Shown here: in pieces, positions 56,161-64,000 of the stretch
Layout: every line of letters starts with the position of its first letter
How positions within the stretch are numbered: the first letter of the stretch is position 1
From: Alphaproteobacteria bacterium
Lineage (GTDB): Bacteria > Pseudomonadota > Alphaproteobacteria > Micropepsales > Micropepsaceae
Direction of reading: 5' to 3'
DNA: 64,000 nt
NCBI GenBank assembly: GCA_947474645.1
Contig: CANJJD010000009.1
Coordinates: 1-64,000, forward strand
Notes under the pieces: generated by a model
The model's input: the letters and a program-made list of their open reading frames with translations, nothing else
Told to the model about the DNA's origin: nothing
Database searches by the model: none
Translations under genes and position numbers: made by a program

Positions 56161-57449
56161 GAAATGTCCTTCGCCGCGTCCTTCACCGCCGCCAGGGTGG
56201 TGTCGATCACCGCATCGTCATGGGCAAAGGAGACGAACCAGGCGCCGCGTTCCAGGACGCGCACGCCGCGCTTGAGCAGCGCATGGGCGAATTTCACATA
56301 CTGCGCCTTGTCGGTTTTCAAGAGGTCGCGATAATTTTTCGCCGGCGCGTCCAGGCCGAAGCCGACATGGAACATCAGCTCAAAGCCGGTGACCTGGGCC
56401 TTGAGCCCCGCCCCTTTCAAGATATCGCGGATGCCGTCGCGCAGCCGCACGCCGCGCTTTGAGGTGCTTTCATAGCCTTCCGGCGTCAGCGCCTTTTGCG
56501 TCGCCACCATCGCCGCCATGGTAACGGGCTGGGCATTGAAAGTGCCGCCATGCAGCACCCCGCCGGTGACGAACAAGTCCAAAAGATCGGCGCGGCCCAC
56601 CAGGGCCGCCACCGGAAAACCATTGGCCACCGCCTTGGCGACCAGCGACAGATCGGGCGTGACGCCGAACCGTGCCTGCGCGCCGCTGCGGCCCAAACGG
56701 AAGCCGGTGATCACTTCGTCAAAGATCAGGATGGCGCCGTGCTTGGCGCAAGCGGCCTTCGCGCCTTCCAGATACCCGGCGGCGGGCGAGATGGCGCCCT
56801 GGTTGCACATGGCCGGCTCCATGATCACGCCGGCGATATCGCCCTTGGCCAACCGCGCTTCCAGCTTGCCCAGATCATTCCAGCCGATCACATCAAGACC
56901 GGCGGCATCAATGGGATCCTGTCCCACGCTGCCTTGCACCAGCACCGGCGCGTCTTCCGGCCCGGCCGCATTCTGCGCCGGCGCGGTGGACCACAGGATA
57001 TTGTCGAACCAGCCATGATAATGGCCTTCGAACTTCAATATGACGCGCTTGCCGGTGGCGGCGCGCGCCAGGCGGAAGGCGGCCTGGGCCACTTCCGAAC
57101 CCGATGAGCCGAAGCGCAAGCGCTGGGCCGAAGGAATCCGCTCGCACAGAATCTTGGCGGCTTCAAATTCGATCTCCGACTGGCCGGCATAGAGAATGCC
57201 CTTGTCCACCTGGTCCTTGACCGCCTGCTGCACGCCCTCCGGCGAATGACCCAGGATCATCGCGCCCATGCCGCAGTAATAATCAATCAGCTTGTTGCCA
57301 TCGACGTCGATCAGATACGGCCCCTCGCCGCGCTCAAACACCAGCGGGCCACCCGCCATGCCGATGCGGAAGTTGCTGTTGATGCCGCCGGCGATGTGCT
57401 GGGCGTTCTCTTTGATCAGCGCCGCGGAGCGGTCGAAAGACAATGACAT
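56157..57449 (-). CDS. Class III PLP aminotransferase/glutamate-1-semialdehyde aminomutase-like
   Basis: 430 residues. The features are GGPLVFERGEGPYLIDVDGNKLIDYYCGMGAMILGH, RFGSSGSEVAQAAFRLARAATGKRVILKFEGHYHGWFD, the aspartate that binds the PLP ring N in IFDEVITGFRLG, and the Schiff-base Lys in LVAKAVANGFPVAALVGR. GSA aminomutase has the same fold and a similar GGTFNAQP-like segment. The gene is isolated from haem genes, so a beta-amino or diamine transaminase is just as likely. ATG 57449. It converges with the membrane-protein gene. Confidence 0.85.
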   Translation of the reverse strand: MSLSFDRSAALIKENAQHIAGGINSNFRIGMAGGPLVFERGEGPYLIDVDGNKLIDYYCGMGAMILGHSPEGVQQAVKDQVDKGILYAGQSEIEFEAAKILCERIPSAQRLRFGSSGSEVAQAAFRLARAATGKRVILKFEGHYHGWFDNILWSTAPAQNAAGPEDAPVLVQGSVGQDPIDAAGLDVIGWNDLGKLEARLAKGDIAGVIMEPAMCNQGAISPAAGYLEGAKAACAKHGAILIFDEVITGFRLGRSGAQARFGVTPDLSLVAKAVANGFPVAALVGRADLLDLFVTGGVLHGGTFNAQPVTMAAMVATQKALTPEGYESTSKRGVRLRDGIRDILKGAGLKAQVTGFELMFHVGFGLDAPAKNYRDLLKTDKAQYVKFAHALLKRGVRVLERGAWFVSFAHDDAVIDTTLAAVKDAAKDIS

Positions 57450-57566
57450 GCTGGTCCCCTGATGATCTTGTTATGTGCTGGTTTGAGCCTATTCCGCCGG
57501 GCCTTTGGGGGCAAATTGACAAAGCCCCGCAGGGGCCGGAAGCTTGTCGAAAAAGGGGCGGACATC

Positions 57567-58760
57567 ATGCGACATATGACCATTGCGCTGCTGGGCGCTG
57601 CGTTGCTGAACCTGTCGCCGGCGCTTGGCGCCGATTACTTCCCACCCAAAGGCGATCAATGGGCCACCCGCACCCCCGCCCAGGAAAAGCTGGACCCCGC
57701 GAAGCTGAAAGCGGCGATCGACTACGCCATTTCCGCTGAGCTGACCTATCCGCCCGAGCTGGCCAAAGTGGCCGACATCCGCGACCTGCGCGTTTCGGTG
57801 CCGCTGAAATATGCCAACGAGCCTTTCAACAGCCCCATCGGGCCGCTGAAGGCCCATGCCCCCGCCAACGGCATCATCATCCGCCACGGCTATATCGTGG
57901 CCGAATGGGGCAAGACCCGCGATGTGGACATGACCTTCTCGGTGACCAAGACTTTCTTGTCGTCCACCGCTGGCGTCGCCTTCGACAAGGGAATGATCAA
58001 GAACGTCAACGATCGGGTGATCGACTATGTGAAGCCCACACCGGATTTCACCCTGCCGCACAACCAGCCCGTCACCTGGAACGACATGCTGCGCCAGCAA
58101 TCGGGCTGGATCGGCACCATGTGGGGCAAGCCCTGGTGGGCGGACCGCCCCGATGCCGGCAAGCCCTACAGCGAGCTGGTCAAGGGCCCGCCGCCGGTGG
58201 GCAAGGCGTGGAAATACAATGACGTGCGGGTGAACGCCCTGGCGCTGGCCCTGACCCATTTGTGGAAGCGCCCGTTGCCCGAAGTGCTCAAGGAACATAT
58301 CGCCGATCCCATCGGCATGTCGGATACCTGGCACTGGGAAGGCTATGACAATGCCTTCACCCAGATTGACGGCAAGCGCATCAAGGTGGTCAGCGGCGGC
58401 GGCCATTGGGGCGCCGGCATGTTCATTTCGGCGCGCGACCAGGCGCGGCTTGGTTTGCTGGGCCTCAACAAGGGCAAGTGGGGCGGCAAAACGGTTCTGT
58501 CCGACAAATGGGTGGCGATGGCGCGCACCCCCACCGGCACCAATCCCGGCTATGGCTTCTGCAACTGGTATCTGAACACCGGCAAGCAGCGCTATCCGGC
58601 GGCGCGCGAGGACAGCCTTTCTTATAACGGCGACGGGGCCAACATCATCTTCGTGGACTATCAGCATGACATCGTGGCGGTGGTGCGCTGGATCGACGGC
58701 GACAAGATGAAGGAGTTCGTGCGCCTGTTGATCGCGGCCACGGGCGAACCGGCGCCGTAA
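57567..58760 (+). CDS. Exported serine hydrolase, class C beta-lactamase fold
   Basis: 397 residues. A signal peptide (MRHMTIALLGAALLNLSPALG) precedes the serine hydrolase domain. The nucleophile is Ser125 in the S-x-x-K motif SVTK (Lys128), Tyr217 lies in KYND (Y-x-N), and the late HWGAG motif replaces KTG. ATG 57567 with AAGGGGCGG upstream. It is likely an esterase or peptidase rather than a drug-resistance enzyme. A short hairpin (GCCCC-GCA-GGGGC) lies upstream at 57524-57536. The NHL gene follows after 4 bases. Confidence 0.85.
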   Translation: MRHMTIALLGAALLNLSPALGADYFPPKGDQWATRTPAQEKLDPAKLKAAIDYAISAELTYPPELAKVADIRDLRVSVPLKYANEPFNSPIGPLKAHAPANGIIIRHGYIVAEWGKTRDVDMTFSVTKTFLSSTAGVAFDKGMIKNVNDRVIDYVKPTPDFTLPHNQPVTWNDMLRQQSGWIGTMWGKPWWADRPDAGKPYSELVKGPPPVGKAWKYNDVRVNALALALTHLWKRPLPEVLKEHIADPIGMSDTWHWEGYDNAFTQIDGKRIKVVSGGGHWGAGMFISARDQARLGLLGLNKGKWGGKTVLSDKWVAMARTPTGTNPGYGFCNWYLNTGKQRYPAAREDSLSYNGDGANIIFVDYQHDIVAVVRWIDGDKMKEFVRLLIAATGEPAP

Positions 58761-58764
58761 CACA

Positions 58765-59841
58765 ATGCATCTGACCCGCCGCGCGACGATTGCCGCCGGA
58801 TTGGCCTTCGCCACCGGCGCGCGCGCGGAGGGCAAGCGCATCGTCACGGTCGTGGGATCGGGCGCGGCTGGCGTGGCGCAGGCGGGCGATGCGGCGCTCG
58901 CCACCAAACTCGACCAGCCTTATGGCGTGTGCATCGGCCCGGACGGCGCATTGTATTGGGCCGATTTCGGCAGCAATCGCGTGCTGAAACTGAAGTCCGG
59001 CAAAGTTTCCGTGGTGGCCGGTAATGGCGTGAAAGGCCATACCGGCGATGGCGGCAAGGCGGCTGACGCCCAGCTCAGCGCCCCGCATGAAGTGCGCTTC
59101 GACAAAGGCGGCAACATGCTGGTGGCGGAACGCGATGCTCATGTCATCCGCAGGATCGCGCGGCGCACAGGTATCATTTCCACTTTTGCCGGTACCGGCG
59201 CGCCGGGCTTTGGCGGCGATGGCGGCCCCGCCATAGCGGCACAACTGAAACAGCCGCACAGCATCGCGCTGGACCGCGCCGATAATCTTTATATCTGCGA
59301 CATCCAGAACAACCGGGTGCGCCGCCGCGATGCCAGGACCGGCATCCTCACCACCTTCGCCGGCAATGGCGATATCGCCGACACGCCAGACACCGCGTCA
59401 TTGAACGCACCGCTGCACGGACCGCGCTCGATCGACAGCGCGCCGGACGGGACGATGTATCTGATCCTGCGCGAGGGAAACAAAGTCTTCGCGCTGGATC
59501 CGCGCACCCAGACGCTCACGCGCATCGCCGGCACCGGCGCAAAAGGCTATCGCGGCGATGGCGGGCCGGCGCGCGATGCCGTCTGGAACGGGCCCAAGGG
59601 CATCGCCTATGCGCCGGACGGCAGTCTTTATATCGCAGACACCGAGAACCATGTGATCCGCCGCGTGTCGCTGCGCGATGGCACGGTCTCAACCGTGGCA
59701 GGCACCGGCGCACGCGGCGACGGGCCGGACGGCGATCCCTTGCAATGCGCGCTGGCGCGGCCGCATGGATTGTTCGTCCATGCCGGCCTGCTCTACATCG
59801 GCGATTCCGAGAACCACCGCATCCGCGCCCTGACTATTTAA
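58765..59841 (+). CDS. Tat-exported NHL-repeat beta-propeller protein
   Basis: 358 residues. The leader LTRRATIAAGLAFATGARA is twin-arginine type. It is followed by NHL repeats, each marked by a G-D-G-G-x-A/P segment: TGDGGKAADAQLSAPHEV, FGGDGGPAIAAQLKQPHSI, YRGDGGPARDAVWNGPKGI. The blades contain GALYWADFGSNRVLKL, NLYICDIQNNRVRR, SLYIADTENHVIRRV. The function is unknown. Secreted NHL proteins bind ligands or act as lactonases. It is probably cotranscribed with the preceding serine hydrolase. Confidence 0.85.
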   Translation: MHLTRRATIAAGLAFATGARAEGKRIVTVVGSGAAGVAQAGDAALATKLDQPYGVCIGPDGALYWADFGSNRVLKLKSGKVSVVAGNGVKGHTGDGGKAADAQLSAPHEVRFDKGGNMLVAERDAHVIRRIARRTGIISTFAGTGAPGFGGDGGPAIAAQLKQPHSIALDRADNLYICDIQNNRVRRRDARTGILTTFAGNGDIADTPDTASLNAPLHGPRSIDSAPDGTMYLILREGNKVFALDPRTQTLTRIAGTGAKGYRGDGGPARDAVWNGPKGIAYAPDGSLYIADTENHVIRRVSLRDGTVSTVAGTGARGDGPDGDPLQCALARPHGLFVHAGLLYIGDSENHRIRALTI

Positions 59842-59850
59842 TATCAAGCT

Positions 59851-60768
59851 CTATTTGATATTCAGGAACGGCAGGACGTTGCCCGGCACCATGGTGGTGG
59901 GCAGCACACCATTCCACTTCTCGGACGCCACCAGGGTCGGCAGGTTGGGATTGTTGCGCAAGGCATCGCCGCGGGCCTGGATGGCGCCGGCTTCGGCCTT
60001 GCCCTGCACCTCGATCTGGTGCGCCTTGGCGTCCGATGCGGCCTTCACTTCATAGGCGGATGCGTCGGCGTCGATGATGCGCTTCTGCTTGTCGGCTTCG
60101 GCCTGCTGCTGCTTGACGATGGCCTGCATTCTGAGTTCGACCGCGCTCTCATATTGCTGCGAGAAGGTAATATCCTGGATCTGCACGCTGTCGATCACCA
60201 CCGGCCCGCTCACGGACTTGCGGATCGCTCCAAAAACCTCGGCATTCAGAAGTGTACGCTTCTGAATGGCATCGGCGGCGTCGAACTGACCGAAGACGGT
60301 CTTGAGCTGATCATAGGCTCGCGAAATGATGACGCGCTGTTTCATGTTGGCCAATGAGCCAAACTGCGCATAGACGGCGGAGGCGTCGGTGACATGGAAG
60401 TTGATCGCCATGGCGATGGTCGCCGGCTGCTGGTCGCGCGAATAGGTTTCCAGCCTGTTGTCGCCGGCCTCGGACTTCTCAAAAGCTTCCTTCTGGATCT
60501 GGACGGAAATCTTCTCGACGCTGTTGATGATCGGAATCTTGAAATGCAGCCCGGGGCCGGCCTCGCCGACAATCTTGCCCAGGCGCAGGATGACGCCGCG
60601 CTCGCCTTCATCGATCGTGTAGGAGGACGAAAACAGGATCACCAGCAGCGCGATGACGCCCATGCCTGCGCCCACCGCGCCCTTCGGCAGCTTGTCGAAA
60701 TCCACATTCATGTTCGGCAGTTTTCCGCCGCCGCCACCGCCGCTCGACACGTTCCAGGGACTACTCAT
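59851..60768 (-). CDS. Prohibitin/SPFH-domain membrane protein
   Basis: 305 residues. An N-terminal Gly-rich tail (SSGGGGGG) and one TM helix (VGAGMGVIALLVILFSSSYTID) lead to the SPFH domain: EGERGVILRLGKIVGEAGPGLHFKIPIINSVEKISVQIQ and QYESAVELRMQAIVKQQQAEADKQKRIIDADASAYEVKAASDAKAHQIEVQGKAEA, an extended coiled coil. Prohibitins form large membrane rings that scaffold lipid domains and AAA proteases. ATG 60768 has GAGGATTATCC in the upstream window. It is monocistronic, between the NHL gene and the dienelactone hydrolase. Confidence 0.9.
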   Translation of the reverse strand: MSSPWNVSSGGGGGGKLPNMNVDFDKLPKGAVGAGMGVIALLVILFSSSYTIDEGERGVILRLGKIVGEAGPGLHFKIPIINSVEKISVQIQKEAFEKSEAGDNRLETYSRDQQPATIAMAINFHVTDASAVYAQFGSLANMKQRVIISRAYDQLKTVFGQFDAADAIQKRTLLNAEVFGAIRKSVSGPVVIDSVQIQDITFSQQYESAVELRMQAIVKQQQAEADKQKRIIDADASAYEVKAASDAKAHQIEVQGKAEAGAIQARGDALRNNPNLPTLVASEKWNGVLPTTMVPGNVLPFLNIK

Positions 60769-60915
60769 GAGGATTATCCTTGTCTTGGAAATGGCAGGCG
60801 AACGGCACCATGGTGGGCCCAATAGCCCGCGCCATTCAACAATGCCGGTGTGACGGAATGGAACAACAGCCTTGCGGCCATTTGTCCGTCCGTCCGTGTC
60901 AAAACTAAGGCGCTG

Positions 60916-61782
60916 TCAGGCCAGGCTGGTCTTGTACAGCGCGCTCAGATTCGCCCAGGCGCGCTCGGCCTCGGCCTCGTGATAGGCCGCCCCGCCCTTC
61001 ACGCACCAGCCGTGATTGGCCTGGTAGACATCCACGGTCGCCGTCTTGCCGGCGGCGGCGAAGGCGGCCTTGAGCTGGTCCTTCATGGCGGGCGCCTGCG
61101 CATCGTCATTCTGGGCATGGCACACCAGATAGGCGGCATTGGTCTTGGAGATCAGCAGATGCGGGCTGTCCGGCTTGTCGCTCACCAGCCCATTGCCGCC
61201 ATGAAAGCTGCCGACGGCGGCAACGCGGCCGGGCACGGCGGCGGCAGTGCGGAACGACAATGTCCCGCCCATGCAATAGCCCTGCACACCGACCTTGCGG
61301 GTCTTGGATGTCTGGGGCTGGGCATCGAGGAACGCCAGATAGGCCACGGCGTCGCTATCAATGCCGTCATTGGTCATGGCGCCGCGATAGCCCATCAGCC
61401 TGGCGCGCTGCTCGGGATTGCCGAAGTCGAAATTGTCGCCGATCACCGGCGCCTTGGCCGAGCGGTAGAAGGGATTGGGCACCAGCACGACATAGCCCTG
61501 GCTCGCCAGGCGGCGGCCCATGTCGCGGAAGGCGGGGCGCAGGCCCATGATGTCGGGCCACATCAGCACGGCCGCATAAGTGCCCTTGGCCATGGGCGTG
61601 AACAGCACCGCATCGCACATGCCATCGGCGGTTTTCACCGTGACGTCTTTTTCCAACACGTTGGACTGGGCCAGCGCCGGATTGGCGGCGACACCCGCGG
61701 CGGCCACGGTCATGGCGGCAAAGCCGCGCCGCGAAAGACGGGAATCAGTGACCAGGCCGGGGTGAATGAACTCGTCGCACAT
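60916..61782 (-). CDS. Tat-exported dienelactone hydrolase-family protein
   Basis: 288 residues. The N terminus reads SRLSRRGFAAMTVAAAGVAANPALA, a clear twin-arginine leader, after a 13-residue extension (MCDEFIHPGLVTD). The alpha/beta-hydrolase core carries the nucleophile Cys170 in GYCMGG, an Asp in NDDAQAP and His in NHGWCV, the C/D/H triad of DLH enzymes. Most family members are cytoplasmic, so export is unusual. ATG 61782 follows GGAGG. The tRNA-Arg gene lies upstream on the same strand. Confidence 0.88.
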   Translation of the reverse strand: MCDEFIHPGLVTDSRLSRRGFAAMTVAAAGVAANPALAQSNVLEKDVTVKTADGMCDAVLFTPMAKGTYAAVLMWPDIMGLRPAFRDMGRRLASQGYVVLVPNPFYRSAKAPVIGDNFDFGNPEQRARLMGYRGAMTNDGIDSDAVAYLAFLDAQPQTSKTRKVGVQGYCMGGTLSFRTAAAVPGRVAAVGSFHGGNGLVSDKPDSPHLLISKTNAAYLVCHAQNDDAQAPAMKDQLKAAFAAAGKTATVDVYQANHGWCVKGGAAYHEAEAERAWANLSALYKTSLA

Positions 61783-61873
61783 GCTGAGCCTCCGTCGCGT
61801 TGGGCGGCCAAGCAGATGCGCCGGTCCGGAAACTGTCAAGCGCAGGAAGATGGGGTTGGCGGCATTGCTGGAG

Positions 61874-61904
61874 CCATTTTCTTCGCCGCAGGCGAAGAAA
61901 ATGG
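61874..61904 (-). terminator. 14-bp perfect hairpin abutting the tRNA-Arg 3' end
   Basis: CCATTTTCTTCGCC (61874-61887) and GGCGAAGAAAATGG (61891-61904) pair perfectly around GCA. On the minus strand the stem begins with the CCA of the tRNA. There is no U-tract, so it may be a processing or Rho-type structure. It may also be a short inverted repeat inserted at the tRNA end. Confidence 0.6.
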
Positions 61905-61978
61905 CGCACCCGAAAGGATTCGAACCTCTGACCCCCAGATTCGTAGTCTGGTGCTCTATCCAGCTGAGCTACGGGTGC
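61902..61978 (-). tRNA. tRNA-Arg (anticodon ACG)
   Basis: Read on the minus strand: acceptor GCACCCG pairs with CGGGTGC, the D arm is GCTC-AGCTGGATA-GAGC, the anticodon arm is CCAGA-CTACGAA-TCTGG with ACG at the anticodon, and the T arm is AGAGG-TTCGAAT-CCTTT. The discriminator base is G and CCA is encoded. Total 77 bases. All stems are fully paired. Confidence 0.95.
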
Positions 61979-62266
61979 GTTTTGAGGGCGCGAACCTATT
62001 GGGGTGCCTTTCCAAAGGCAAGGCCGGGCGCCGTCCCCCTGCGGTATCTGCGGCACACCCCCCGATTTCCGCTCAAGTCCCCGTGAAACGTGCAGATTTC
62101 CACCCCAAGCGACGTTGTGCTCCCTTGTCGCCCCCCGCCCCGGTGGTTAAGACTGACGGCCAAGGTCCGCCAGCCTCAAAAGGCGCGGACGGGGTTGGGT
62201 TTTGGCGCCATTCTCCAAGGTCGGCCGGTGGGGGCCGGGCAGTGGCGCCGGGCAGCGGAGAGCATA

Positions 62267-63397
62267 ATGAGGGGAATTTCAGCACAGCACGGGCTCAAAA
62301 AGGGCCTGTTTCTGGCGTTTGCGCTGACAGCCGGTCTCAGTCTGGCCGCCTGTTCGGATATCGACAACATGTTCGGCGACGACACGTCCGCCGACGCCTT
62401 TCCGCCCAGCGCCGCCGATGCCGCCCCGCCCAGTGCCGCCTTTGCGGGCCCCGTCACCCCCGGCGCCGCTCCGGTCGCCACCATTACCCCGGTGACCATC
62501 GACGGGGGCTCCGATACCGGCACCGCCGTCAACAAGACCATCCAGTCCATCCGCGGCCAGGTGGCCGGCCTGCAGCAGAAGCTGTCCGCCAATTCGGCCC
62601 GTCTGGCCGATCTGCGCAACCAGAGCGCCGGCGCCGCCGGCGCTTACCAGGAATCCAAGGCCCGCATCACCACCCGCCTGCAGGTGGGCACCACCCGCGG
62701 CAATCCCGAACTCGTGTCGGAATGGAATGCCGCCCAGGGCCAGCTCGATGCCCTGTCGGCCAATGTCAATTCGCTGAACGCGCTGGGCACCGACGTCACC
62801 AATGACAGCTCCACCGCCCATTATGCGCTGGACCAGATCGGCGCCACCTTCAACGTGTCGGGTGCCGTGGACGAAGATCACCGCCAGTTGCGCCTTCTGG
62901 AAGACCAGACCAGCCAGACCATCGTGATGATCGACCGCCTGCTGCGCGAAGTGGCGGACGGCATCCAGCGCCAGACCGCCTATGTCGGCACCGAACGCTC
63001 CAACCTCACCACCCTGGCCGCCGCGATCAAGAGCGGCGACTTTTACGGCGGCGGCGTGATCGGCTCGATGGGCGGCGGCCCCGCGGTTTCGACGGCCGGC
63101 ACCCCGCTGGTGGTGGTCAAGTTCGACCATCCCGATGTGGACTATCAGCAGATCCTCTATGCCGCGCTGAACCAGGCGCTGCAGAACCGTCCCGGCGCCA
63201 ATTTCCAGGTGGTGGCGGTATCCCCCACCCGCGGCACGGCCGCCTCGGTGCAGATCGCCCAGTCCACCGCCCGCCGCCATGCCCAGGACGTGATGCGCTC
63301 CATGACCGACATGGGCGTGCCCGCAACCCGCCTGGCCGTGGTCTCGACCACCGATCCGGGCGCGACCGTGAGCGAAGTGCGCGTCTTCGTGCGCTAA
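62267..63397 (+). CDS. Lipoprotein of unknown function with coiled-coil body
   Basis: 376 residues. A signal with lipobox LAAC (Cys29) is followed by a Pro/Ala-rich stretch (about 42-75). A long helical region (NKTIQSIRGQVAGLQQKLSANSARLADLRNQSAGAAGAYQESK and EDHRQLRLLEDQTSQTIVMIDRLLREVADGIQRQTAY) then leads to a C-terminal globular part (TPLVVVKFDHPDVDYQQILYAALNQAL...SVQIAQSTARRHAQDVMRSMTDMGVPATRLAVV). That last part resembles an OmpA-like or SPOR-like periplasmic domain, but the match is weak. ATG 62267 follows GGAGAG. A terminator follows. Confidence 0.75.
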   Translation: MRGISAQHGLKKGLFLAFALTAGLSLAACSDIDNMFGDDTSADAFPPSAADAAPPSAAFAGPVTPGAAPVATITPVTIDGGSDTGTAVNKTIQSIRGQVAGLQQKLSANSARLADLRNQSAGAAGAYQESKARITTRLQVGTTRGNPELVSEWNAAQGQLDALSANVNSLNALGTDVTNDSSTAHYALDQIGATFNVSGAVDEDHRQLRLLEDQTSQTIVMIDRLLREVADGIQRQTAYVGTERSNLTTLAAAIKSGDFYGGGVIGSMGGGPAVSTAGTPLVVVKFDHPDVDYQQILYAALNQALQNRPGANFQVVAVSPTRGTAASVQIAQSTARRHAQDVMRSMTDMGVPATRLAVVSTTDPGATVSEVRVFVR

Positions 63398-63419
63398 TCC
63401 AGCCAATCGCCGAAATCGA

Positions 63420-63450
63420 AAAGCCCCGCTGCCCGCAGCGGGGTTTTTCA
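63420..63450 (+). terminator. Rho-independent terminator after the lipoprotein gene
   Basis: CCCCGCTG (63424-63431) pairs with CAGCGGGG (63436-63443) around CCCG and is followed by TTTTT (63444-63448). It lies about 25 bases after the stop. Confidence 0.92.
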
Positions 63451-63508
63451 TTTGTGCACGGTGCAAAGGCGCATACCATCGCCCCGAGACTGCTCTGTTG
63501 AGGTTGCG

Positions 63509-64000
63509 ATGAGGTTTTTCAACACCGGTGTGAAGGCGTTTGTCGCCGCCGCGATGATCGCGTCGGCGCTTCCCGCCCACGCCCAGGTAACCGAGACCGT
63601 CGCCAAGCGTCACATGATCGCCGCCGCCAATCCCCATGCCGCGCAAGCGGGCCTTGCGATGATGCGCGCCGGCGGCAGCGCGGTGGATGCCGCCATCGCC
63701 ACCCAGATGGTGCTGGGACTGGTGGAGCCGGAATCCTCAGGCATCGGCGGCGGCGCCTTCATGCTGGTCTATGACCAGAAAAACAGGCGCACCACCAGCT
63801 TTGACGGCCGCGAAATGGCGCCCGCCTCCGCCACCCCCACCATGTTCCTGGATGCCAATGGCCAGCCGCGCACCAAGGGCGACGCCATTCCCGGCGGCTT
63901 GTCGGTGGGCATTCCCGGCGTGGTGAAGATGCTGGCGCTGGCACACAAGAAATACGGCAAGCTCCCTTGGGCCAAATTGTTCGAGCCCGCCATCAAGCTG
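63509..64000 (+). CDS. ggt: Gamma-glutamyltransferase, N-terminal part (runs off the window)
   Basis: 164 residues visible. A signal peptide (MRFFNTGVKAFVAAAMIASALPAHA) precedes the family start AKRHMIAAANPHAAQAGLAMMRAGGSAVDAAIATQMVLGLVEPESSGIGGGAFMLVYD and FDGREMAPASATPTMF. GGT cleaves gamma-glutamyl bonds (e.g. glutathione) in the periplasm and matures by self-cleavage at a Thr that would lie beyond the window edge. ATG 63509. The lipoprotein terminator separates it from the upstream gene. Confidence 0.9.
   Translation, partial: MRFFNTGVKAFVAAAMIASALPAHAQVTETVAKRHMIAAANPHAAQAGLAMMRAGGSAVDAAIATQMVLGLVEPESSGIGGGAFMLVYDQKNRRTTSFDGREMAPASATPTMFLDANGQPRTKGDAIPGGLSVGIPGVVKMLALAHKKYGKLPWAKLFEPAIKL

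Noticed and set aside
61874-61978. tRNA-Arg considered as the attachment site of an integrated island
   Set aside because: No integrase, no second copy of the tRNA 3' end within the window, and no change in gene character on either side.

Overview
The window is GC-rich chromosomal DNA, densely coded on both strands. It looks alphaproteobacterial. The best evidence is an imuA-imuB-dnaE2 mutagenesis cassette preceded by a GAAC-N7-GAAC LexA box (the alphaproteobacterial SOS operator), together with divergent GGAAC-type (EcfG-like) promoter elements. Many exported proteins, several with twin-arginine leaders, and a TonB-dependent receptor suggest a free-living heterotroph that scavenges sugars, organic acids and peptides. 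A Micropepsaceae/Rhizomicrobium-like relative is possible, but this is only an impression.

Layout. 1-665: the end of an IS3-family element that has cut off the 5' part of a tyrosine-kinase-like (CpsD/Wzc C-domain) gene, then a two-hairpin repeat. 670-6764 (-): glutamate synthase gltB-gltD. 6951-12385 (+): SOS promoter and imuA-imuB-dnaE2. 12416-17662: envelope polysaccharide genes (short Wza-like lipoprotein, GT-C-like membrane protein, and a 1139-residue GH18-NodB-GT2 fusion). 17787-22275 (+): Cys-cluster protein, LctP-family permease, malate synthase G, then a second copy of the two-hairpin repeat. 22371-24129 (-): leuD-leuB. 24217-31035: a galactonate-type catabolic region with an MFS acid-sugar transporter, exported amidohydrolase, Tat-exported propeller, Tat-exported enolase-superfamily dehydratase, KDPGal aldolase and KDGal kinase.

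31069-31979: a stress protein and a tiny Lys-rich protein, divergent from a shared palindrome that carries two EcfG-like -35 elements. 31976-36151 (-): overlapping operon TonB receptor - YfiR - histidine kinase - response regulator, preceded by an M3 peptidase. 38348-39979 (-): lytic transglycosylase and MlaC-like protein. 40114-45002 (+): luciferase-like oxidoreductase, bicupin, CHRD protein and a cytochrome c-PQQ dehydrogenase. 45137-47322 (+): DUF47-Pit phosphate uptake pair and a Nudix hydrolase. 47319-55278 (-): one long operon in which two MlrC-type M81 peptidases flank a complete oligopeptide ABC importer. 55381-64000: membrane protein, GSA-type aminotransferase, serine hydrolase, NHL propeller, prohibitin-like protein, Tat-exported dienelactone hydrolase, tRNA-Arg(ACG), a lipoprotein and the start of gamma-glutamyltransferase.

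How the genes work together: LctP plus malate synthase G would take up and use C2/C3 acids. The 24-31 kb block fits D-galactonate (De Ley-Doudoroff) metabolism, but with the dehydration step apparently exported. The M81/ABC operon fits peptide import coupled to peptide cleavage. The TonB-YfiR-kinase-regulator operon fits substrate-linked envelope signalling.
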